From assembly GCA_947377705.1 (NCBI GenBank), contig CANCGU010000067.1:1-11509 (forward strand): DNA of 11,509 bases. Reading direction: 5' to 3'. This DNA is from Comamonadaceae bacterium. GTDB lineage: Bacteria; Pseudomonadota; Gammaproteobacteria; Burkholderiales; Burkholderiaceae. Shown here in pieces: positions 5,975-11,509 of this stretch. Each line of letters opens with the position of its first letter. Within the stretch, counting starts at the first letter, position 1. A program made the position numbers and the translations under genes. Below the pieces are notes generated by a model that saw only the letters and a program-made list of their open reading frames with translations, was not told the origin of the DNA and made no database searches.

Positions 5975-8338
5975 TTATTCCACCCGCACCACCGCATTCG
6001 GCTTAAAGCCCAAGTCAGCCACTTTGCCCTTCTTGGCGCGTGCCGCTCTGGCGTTGTTCAAGCTGCGAATTTCCAGCGTTTCTTCGCGCACTTTGCCGCC
6101 ACGACCAATGCCTTCAATGCGCACGCTGCGGGTGTATGCCGCCGCGCCAGCCAAGGTGTCCTTGGCTTCTAGGTCGATCAGCATCAAGCCGCGACCGCCT
6201 TTTTCCATGGCTTTGAGTTCAGACAACTCAAAGGTCAAGAAGCGCCCGCCCGTGGATGCACAAGCCACATGCGTGGCGGGTGCCACAGGCTGTGCGCCCG
6301 AGCCACCGCTGGCAGGTGATGGGCGGCAGACGGTTTCACCCTCACCCACGGTGATGAAAGCTTTGCCGCCTTTGTTGCGCGAAATCATGTGCTCGATGTT
6401 GGCCATGAAACCATAGCCGCCTGAGCTACTCAGCAAATACGTCGCACCAGCAGGGCCTGCCACGTAGTGCAAGAGCTGGGTACCTGATTCCAAATCAACG
6501 AGCGTGGTGACAGGTTGGCCGTCGCCACGCGCGCCGGGCAAGACCGACACGGGCACCGAGTAGATGCGGCCGTTCGAGCCAAAGGCGATGAAGGTGTCCA
6601 CCGTGCGGCACTCAAACGTGCCGTACAAGCCGTCGCCCGACTTGAAGGCAAAGGCACTGGCTTCATGGCCGTGGCCTGTGCGTGCACGCACCCAGCCTTT
6701 TTCAGAGACGACCACCGTGACGGGCTCGTCAATGACCTTGACTTCGGCCACTGCTTTTTTCTCTTCTTGAATGAGTGTGCGGCGTGGGTCGGCAAAGGTT
6801 TTGGCGTCGGCTTCAATTTCTTTGACCATCAAGCGGCGCAGCGCCGATGGGTTGCCCACGATATCTTCCAGCTTGGCTTGTTCGTCGCGCAGCTCTTTGA
6901 GCTCTTGCTCAATTTTGATGGCTTCCAAACGCGCCAGCTGACGCAGGCGAATTTCTAAGATGTCTTCGGCTTGACGTTCGCTCAAACGGAAGCGTTCCAT
7001 CAACGCCTGTTTGGGCTCGTCGCTCTGGCGGATGATGGCAATCACCTCGTCGATGTTGAGCAACACCAACTGGCGACCTTCCAAAATGTGGATGCGGTCC
7101 AGCACTTTGTTCAAGCGGTGCTGCGAGCGTCTTAGAACAGTGGCAGAGCGGAACTCAATCCACTCGGTCAGCATGTCGCGCAGCGACTTAGGCACAGGAC
7201 GACCATCAATACCCACCATGGTGAGGTTGATGGACGACGAGGTTTCTAGGCTGGTGTGCGCCAGCAAGGTGGTGATGAGTTCTTGTTGCTCAATGGTGCG
7301 TGTCTTGGGCTCGAACACCAAACGCACAGGCGCGTCTTTGCTCGACTCATCGCGCACCACATCCAACACGGCCAGCACGGTGGCTTTGAGTTGGGTTTGG
7401 TCCGCGCTCAGCGCCTTTTTACCTGTTTTGACCTTGGGGTTGGTGAGCTCTTCAATCTCTTCCAACACGCGCTGGCTGCTGACACCGGGTGGCAGCTCGT
7501 TGACCACCAATTGCCATTGGCCACGGGCCAAGTCTTCAATCACCCAACGGGCGCGTACTTTGAGTGAGCCACGACCTGTGCGGTAAGCATCAGCAATGTC
7601 AGACGCGCTGCTGATGATTTGGCCGCCGCCGGGGTAATCAGGCGCGGGCAAGATTTGCAGCAACTCGGCATCGCTGAGCTTAGGGCTCTTGATGAGTGCC
7701 ACGCACGCATCGGCCACTTCGCGCAGGTTGTGACTTGGAATTTCGGTGGCCATACCCACCGCAATACCGCTTGCACCGTTGAGCAAGGCAAATGGCAAGC
7801 GGGCGGGCAACTGCTTAGGCTCTTCGGTGGAGCCGTCGTAGTTGGGCTGGAAGTCAACCGTGCCTTCGTCAATCTCGTCCAGAAGCAGCGTGGTGATTTT
7901 GGCCAAACGGGCTTCGGTGTAGCGCATGGCAGCAGCCCCATCGCCGTCGCGCGAGCCAAAGTTACCTTGACCGTCAATCAGCGGGTAGCGCTGCGCAAAG
8001 TCTTGCGCCATGCGCACCAAGGCTTCGTAAGCCGCGCTGTCACCGTGGGGGTGGTAGCGGCCCAGCACGTCACCGACCACGCGAGCGCACTTGACGGGCT
8101 TGGCACCTGTGTTGTTGTTAGGACCGCTGTAGCCGAGGCCCATGCGGGACATGGAATAAAGAATGCGCCGCTGCACCGGCTTTTGGCCGTCGCACACGTC
8201 GGGCAAGGCACGGCCTTTGACCACGCTGAGCGCGTACTCCAGGTAGGCGCGTTGGGCGTAATGGCCCAGCGCGATGTCGCCGTCGCCATCATTGTTATTG
8301 TTGGCGGTGGGCAGTCCAGGGGTTAACAAATCGGTCAT
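5975..8338 (-). CDS. parC: DNA topoisomerase IV subunit A
   Basis: The 787-residue protein is the DNA-cleaving subunit of topoisomerase IV, which unlinks daughter chromosomes as a ParC2ParE2 complex using ATP. The catalytic Tyr is Y140 in [10 protein letters not shown], next to R139. The winged-helix region has [14 protein letters not shown] and DGQGNFGS. The residues matching the E. coli quinolone-resistance positions S80 and E84 are S101 and E105, that is, the wild-type state. The breakage-reunion domain runs to about residue 500 with a coiled-coil tower part near 400-500 ([14 protein letters not shown]). The C-terminal beta-pinwheel begins near 540 ([13 protein letters not shown]) and has further blades to the end. 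Length is close to, but a little above, the E. coli protein. An unusual N-terminal tail contains NNNNDGDGD. Its start overlaps the parE stop as ATGA, and no terminator follows before vapBC. Confidence 0.97.
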   Translation of the reverse strand: MTDLLTPGLPTANNNNDGDGDIALGHYAQRAYLEYALSVVKGRALPDVCDGQKPVQRRILYSMSRMGLGYSGPNNNTGAKPVKCARVVGDVLGRYHPHGDSAAYEALVRMAQDFAQRYPLIDGQGNFGSRDGDGAAAMRYTEARLAKITTLLLDEIDEGTVDFQPNYDGSTEEPKQLPARLPFALLNGASGIAVGMATEIPSHNLREVADACVALIKSPKLSDAELLQILPAPDYPGGGQIISSASDIADAYRTGRGSLKVRARWVIEDLARGQWQLVVNELPPGVSSQRVLEEIEELTNPKVKTGKKALSADQTQLKATVLAVLDVVRDESSKDAPVRLVFEPKTRTIEQQELITTLLAHTSLETSSSINLTMVGIDGRPVPKSLRDMLTEWIEFRSATVLRRSQHRLNKVLDRIHILEGRQLVLLNIDEVIAIIRQSDEPKQALMERFRLSERQAEDILEIRLRQLARLEAIKIEQELKELRDEQAKLEDIVGNPSALRRLMVKEIEADAKTFADPRRTLIQEEKKAVAEVKVIDEPVTVVVSEKGWVRARTGHGHEASAFAFKSGDGLYGTFECRTVDTFIAFGSNGRIYSVPVSVLPGARGDGQPVTTLVDLESGTQLLHYVAGPAGATYLLSSSGGYGFMANIEHMISRNKGGKAFITVGEGETVCRPSPASGGSGAQPVAPATHVACASTGGRFLTFELSELKAMEKGGRGLMLIDLEAKDTLAGAAAYTRSVRIEGIGRGGKVREETLEIRSLNNARAARAKKGKVADLGFKPNAVVRVE

Positions 8339-10314
8339 ACGTCAATCTCAATCGAATCGCCATGCAGTTCCATCAGCTCACGGCGTGCAGCGGCTTCGCC
8401 TTTGCCCATGAGTTGTGTGATCAAACCTTCGGTGGTTGCAAAGTCCAGCAAGCCCAGTTGCACGGGCATGAGGCGACGGGTGTCGGGGTTGAGGGTGGTG
8501 TCCCACAGTTGTTCGGCGCTCATTTCACCCAAGCCTTTGAAGCGGCTGATGCTCCACTTGCCCTCGCCCACACCGTCTTTGCGCAGCTTGTCGAGGATGG
8601 CGGTGAGTTCGCCTTCGTCCAAGGCATACACCTTGGTGGCTGGCTTTTTGCCACGCGCGGGTGCGTCCACACGGAACAGCGGGGGACGCGCCACAAACAC
8701 ATGGCCCGCTTCAATGAGCTTAGGGAAGTGACGGAAGAACAAGGTGAGCAACAGCACTTGGATGTGCGAGCCATCCACGTCCGCGTCCGACAAGATACAC
8801 ACCTTGCCGTAGCGCAGACCGCTCATATCGGGGCTGTCGTTGGGGCCGTGTGGGTCCACACCCACGGCCACCGAAATGTCGTGAATTTCGTTGTTGGCAA
8901 ACAAGCGGTCGCGCTCGACTTCCCAAGTGTTCAACACCTTGCCGCGCAGGGGCAGGATGGCTTGGTTTTCTTTGTTGCGGCCCATCTTGGCGCTGCCGCC
9001 AGCAGAGTCGCCCTCGACCAAGAACACCTCGTTGTGCGCAATGTCTTTGCTCTCGCAATCGGTCAGCTTACCGGGCAACACGGCCACGCCTGAGCCTTTG
9101 CGCTTCTCTACTTTTTGGCCTGCCTTTTGGCGGCTTTGTGCGGCTTTGATGGCCAGCTCGGCCAGCTTTTTGCCGTAGTCGACATGCTGGTTGAGCCACA
9201 GCTCCATCGTGGGGCGCACATAGCTTGACACCAAACGCACAGCATCGCGAGAGTTCAGGCGCTCTTTGATTTGGCCTTGGAACTGCGGGTCCAGCACCTT
9301 GGCGCTGAGCACATAGCTGGCACGGGCAAACACGTCTTCGGGCATGAGCTTGACGCCCTTGGGCAGCAAGGCGTGCAGCTCAATGAAGCTCTTGACTGCA
9401 TTGAACAAACCATCGCGTAAACCGCTGTCGTGCGTGCCGCCGGCACTGGTTGGGATCAGGTTGACATAGCTCTCACGCACGGGCTGGCCGTCTTCGGTGA
9501 AGGCCACTGCCCATGCCGCGCCCTCGCCTTCGGCGAAGCTGTCGTGGTTGCTGTCGGCATACCCATCGCCTTCAAACAAAGGAATGACGGGGTCGCCGTG
9601 CAGCGTCTGCATCAAATAGTCACGCAGGCCGCCTTTGTAGAGCCAGTTTTGCGTATCTTTGGTTTTGTCATTTGTGAGCGTCACACTCACGCCTGGCATG
9701 AGCACGGCTTTGCTGCGCAACAAGTGCACCAGCTCGTTCATCGGCAAGGCCGAGGATTCAAAGTATTTGGCATCGGGCCACACACGCACGGTCGTGCCTT
9801 GCTTGCGGTCGCCTGATTCTTGTTTGCGTGTAGTGAGTTTTTCCACCACGTCGCCGCCAGAGAACACCAAGCGCGCCACTTGGCCTTCGCGGTGTGAGGT
9901 GGCTTCCATGCGTTTAGCCAGCGCGTTGGTCACGCTCACGCCCACACCGTGCAAACCGCCAGAGAAGCTGTAAGCGCCGCCCGAACCTTTGTCGAACTTG
10001 CCGCCCGCGTGCAAACGGGTGAACACCAGTTCTATGACGGGCGCTTTTTCTTCGGGGTGCATGCCAAACGGAATGCCACGGCCATCGTCTTCAATACTGA
10101 CCGAGCCATCGCTGTGTAGCGTGACGCCAATTTTCTTACCGTGACCGGCCAAGGCTTCGTCGGCCGCGTTGTCCAGCACTTCTTGAATGATGTGCAAGGG
10201 GTTGTCTGTGCGGGTGTACATGCCCGGACGCTGCTTGACGGGTTCGAGTCCCTTAAGGACGCGAATCGAGCCTTCCGAGTACTGGGGCGGTGTGGTGGGT
10301 TGCTTGGTTGCCAT
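8335..10314 (-). CDS. parE: DNA topoisomerase IV subunit B
   Basis: The 659-residue protein is the ATPase subunit of topoisomerase IV. The GHKL ATP-binding domain has E45 and N49 in [11 protein letters not shown]76, G78 and R79 in DDGRGIP, and the Gly-rich lid [17 protein letters not shown]. The transducer domain includes [18 protein letters not shown], with K339 as the likely gamma-phosphate contact. The TOPRIM domain has E434 in VEGDSAGG and D510, D512 and D514 in SDADVDGSH, the metal-binding residues used in DNA cleavage, followed by RFKGLGEMS near 591-599. The protein lacks the long insert found in the TOPRIM region of Gram-negative GyrB, and it sits directly upstream of parC, so it is ParE rather than GyrB. 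The start has the typical N-terminal run to [15 protein letters not shown]. No strong ribosome binding site is visible before the ATG. An SOS-like box lies 34 bases upstream. Confidence 0.97.
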   Translation of the reverse strand: MATKQPTTPPQYSEGSIRVLKGLEPVKQRPGMYTRTDNPLHIIQEVLDNAADEALAGHGKKIGVTLHSDGSVSIEDDGRGIPFGMHPEEKAPVIELVFTRLHAGGKFDKGSGGAYSFSGGLHGVGVSVTNALAKRMEATSHREGQVARLVFSGGDVVEKLTTRKQESGDRKQGTTVRVWPDAKYFESSALPMNELVHLLRSKAVLMPGVSVTLTNDKTKDTQNWLYKGGLRDYLMQTLHGDPVIPLFEGDGYADSNHDSFAEGEGAAWAVAFTEDGQPVRESYVNLIPTSAGGTHDSGLRDGLFNAVKSFIELHALLPKGVKLMPEDVFARASYVLSAKVLDPQFQGQIKERLNSRDAVRLVSSYVRPTMELWLNQHVDYGKKLAELAIKAAQSRQKAGQKVEKRKGSGVAVLPGKLTDCESKDIAHNEVFLVEGDSAGGSAKMGRNKENQAILPLRGKVLNTWEVERDRLFANNEIHDISVAVGVDPHGPNDSPDMSGLRYGKVCILSDADVDGSHIQVLLLTLFFRHFPKLIEAGHVFVARPPLFRVDAPARGKKPATKVYALDEGELTAILDKLRKDGVGEGKWSISRFKGLGEMSAEQLWDTTLNPDTRRLMPVQLGLLDFATTEGLITQLMGKGEAAARRELMELHGDSIEIDV

Positions 10315-10347
10315 GGGGCGGCATTGTAGACAGCTTCAAACACGAAA

Positions 10348-10363
10348 CTGTATAAAAAAACAG
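10348..10363. promoter_or_regulatory. Candidate LexA (SOS) box
   Basis: The 16-mer CTGTATAAAAAAACAG fits the CTGT-N8-ACAG LexA consensus perfectly and differs at one position from the umuDC operator core of E. coli as I remember it (CTGTATATAAAAACAG). It overlaps the -10 element TATAAA of the plus-strand promoter and begins 34 bases from the parE start codon. The flanking AA and GC do not extend the consensus to TACTGT/ACAGTA. LexA binding is not shown; it is inferred from the motif. Confidence 0.6.
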
Positions 10364-10417
10364 GCCGAAGATTTTCCTCCATCAAAGACAGGCCATCGAC
10401 TCCCCATGTAAACCCTC

Positions 10418-10435
10418 GCGACAACGGTTTGTCGC
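10418..10435 (+). other. Leader hairpin upstream of the MFS start
   Basis: GCGACAA at 10418-10424 pairs with TTGTCGC at 10429-10435 around a CGGT loop, a perfect 7-base stem. No T-run follows, so it is not a terminator. Just before it, CCCTC (10413-10417) is complementary to GAGGG (10452-10456), which contains the ribosome binding site of the transporter. The hairpin is certain as a sequence feature. Any role in translation control is inferred. Confidence 0.4.
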
Positions 10436-10457
10436 CGCATTGGTTAAAGTCGAGGGC

Positions 10458-11509
10458 ATGACTCACCAACACAAAACACTGCCCATGTGGCAAGTGCTGG
10501 CCTGCGGGGCCGCCATCGTTACCTTGTCTATGGGCGTGCGCCACGGCTTTGGCCTGTGGCTACAACCCATCACCCAAGCGCAAGACTGGACCCGCGAAAA
10601 CTTTGCCATGGCCATTGCCATTCAAAACCTGACTTGGGGTTTCGCTGGCATCTTTTCGGGCATGCTGGCTGACCGCTTTGGCGCGTTCCGCGTCATCGTG
10701 ACCTGCGCCATTCTTTACGCATTGGGCTTGGTGGGCATGGCGCATTCCTCAACGCCTGCTTTATTTACTGCCACGGCGGGTGTGCTGATTGGCGTCGCCC
10801 AGGCAGGCACAACCTATGCTGTGATTTACGGTGTGATTGGGCGCAACGTGAGCGCCGCTAAGCGCTCATGGGCCATGGGCGTAGCGGCGGCGGCTGGCTC
10901 GTTTGGACAATTCTTGATGGTCCCCACCGAAGGCTACCTCATCAGCACGTTTGGTTGGCAAGAGGCCTTGGTGTGGTTGGCGCTGTCGGTCATGCTCATC
11001 ATTCCTCTGGCCTACGGTTTGCGCGAACCCGGCTTTGCGGGCGGCGCCACACCGCATCGCGAACAGTCCATCATGCACGCGCTACGTGAAGCCATGAACT
11101 ACCGCAGCTTTCAGCTGCTGATGGCGGGTTACTTTGTGTGCGGATTTCAGGTGGTGTTCATTGGGGTACACATGCCCAGCTACTTGAAAGACCACGGTTT
11201 GTCGCCTGAAGTGGCCAGCATTGCGTTGGCACTCATTGGTCTGTTCAACGTGTTTGGCACTTACATTGCGGGCAGCTTAGGTCAACGCATGGCCAAGCGC
11301 AAAATTTTGTCGTTCATTTATTTTTCACGCTCGGTCGCCATCGTGTTGTTCTTGTTGGCGCCGCTCACCCCCATGAGCGTGTACATCTTCTCTGGCGTGA
11401 TGGGCTTGTTATGGCTCTCCACCGTACCCCCAACCAACGCGGTGGTGGCGCAAATTTTTGGTGTAGCGCATTTGTCCATGTTGGGCGGCTTTGTGTTTTT
11501 TAGCCACCA
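10458..11509 (+). CDS. MFS transporter, N-terminal part (3' end outside window)
   Basis: The frame is open from the ATG at 10458 to the end of the window, giving 350 full codons of a protein that should be about 400. A GAGG ribosome binding site lies a few bases upstream of the ATG. About ten hydrophobic helices are visible. Between helices 2 and 3 is SGMLADRFGAFRV (around residues 67-79), the MFS motif A pattern with D72, R73 and G75. The N-terminal RHGFGLWLQPITQ resembles the MFS branch that includes monocarboxylate and oxalate:formate-type transporters, but this is a family impression, not a substrate call. A central hydrophilic loop with TPHREQ (about 196-202) separates the two halves. 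It is not a copy of the MFS gene at the left end: signature segments differ. The gene is divergent from parE and may share its regulatory region. Confidence 0.9.
   Translation, partial: MTHQHKTLPMWQVLACGAAIVTLSMGVRHGFGLWLQPITQAQDWTRENFAMAIAIQNLTWGFAGIFSGMLADRFGAFRVIVTCAILYALGLVGMAHSSTPALFTATAGVLIGVAQAGTTYAVIYGVIGRNVSAAKRSWAMGVAAAAGSFGQFLMVPTEGYLISTFGWQEALVWLALSVMLIIPLAYGLREPGFAGGATPHREQSIMHALREAMNYRSFQLLMAGYFVCGFQVVFIGVHMPSYLKDHGLSPEVASIALALIGLFNVFGTYIAGSLGQRMAKRKILSFIYFSRSVAIVLFLLAPLTPMSVYIFSGVMGLLWLSTVPPTNAVVAQIFGVAHLSMLGGFVFFSH

Larger units (their letters stand above)
10315..10457. promoter_or_regulatory. Divergent intergenic regulatory region, parE / MFS
   Basis: This 143-base gap separates divergent starts. 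It holds a plus-strand promoter (TAGACA at 10327-10332, 18-base spacer, TATAAA at 10351-10356), a LexA-type box at 10348-10363, and a small hairpin at 10418-10435 in the MFS leader. For parE, a minus-strand -10 candidate TATACA (10354-10349) exists but has only a poor -35. All assignments are by eye. Confidence 0.55.

Noticed and set aside
7619..8326. Long plus-strand open frame (235 codons) opposite parC
   Set aside because: It lies fully antisense to the conserved ParC core, its protein shows no recognisable motif, and its length follows from the codon bias of parC. The same holds for the 243-codon frame opposite parE at 8362-9093.
1..11509. The two MFS genes at the window ends as a duplicated or repeat pair
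   Set aside because: Their motif segments and loops differ (GWRWAF-type versus RHGFGLWLQP-type), so they belong to different MFS branches and not to a recent duplication.

Overview
The window is ordinary-looking bacterial chromosome of moderate GC. Protein sequences (a beta-proteobacterial-type ParE/ParC pair, an amidase and a MAPEG protein of the kind common in Burkholderiales) point to a member of the Comamonadaceae, perhaps near Limnohabitans, Rhodoferax or Curvibacter. That placement is a judgement from recognised protein style, not from a database search. No rRNA, tRNA, insertion sequence, CRISPR array or prophage gene was seen.

Layout from left to right. (1) Bases 1-1764, plus strand: the 3' part of an MFS transporter gene, followed 9 bases later by a DEDDh 3'-5' exonuclease with an ExoX-like C-terminal module. 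A perfect palindromic terminator at 1781-1806 closes this pair and also the convergent operon. (2) Bases 1810-4356, minus strand: a probable four-gene operon read right to left, consisting of an amidase-signature hydrolase, a small exported Gly/Tyr-rich Cys-loop protein, a MAPEG membrane protein coupled to it by an ATGA overlap, and a second Cys-loop protein paralogous to the first. (3) Bases 4425-5184, plus strand: a DCC-family (DUF393) thiol-disulfide-oxidoreductase-like protein and a small four-cysteine zinc-ribbon-like protein, ending at a second bidirectional terminator (5200-5228). (4) Bases 5239-5882, minus strand: a VapBC toxin-antitoxin pair with overlapping genes and a promoter containing a direct repeat. 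(5) Bases 5975-10314, minus strand: parC and parE, the two subunits of DNA topoisomerase IV, as a parE-parC operon joined by an ATGA overlap. (6) Bases 10458-11509, plus strand: the first 350 codons of a second, unrelated MFS transporter, divergent from parE and running off the window.

The most interesting regulatory feature is the 143-base parE/MFS divergent region. It holds a perfect CTGT-N8-ACAG LexA-type SOS box (10348-10363) lying over the -10 region of a good plus-strand promoter and close to the parE start. The most interesting protein feature is the pair of 123-residue exported proteins with a conserved C-X12-C module on either side of the MAPEG gene. There is no clear evidence of a wholly new system; the findings below are the places worth a second look.
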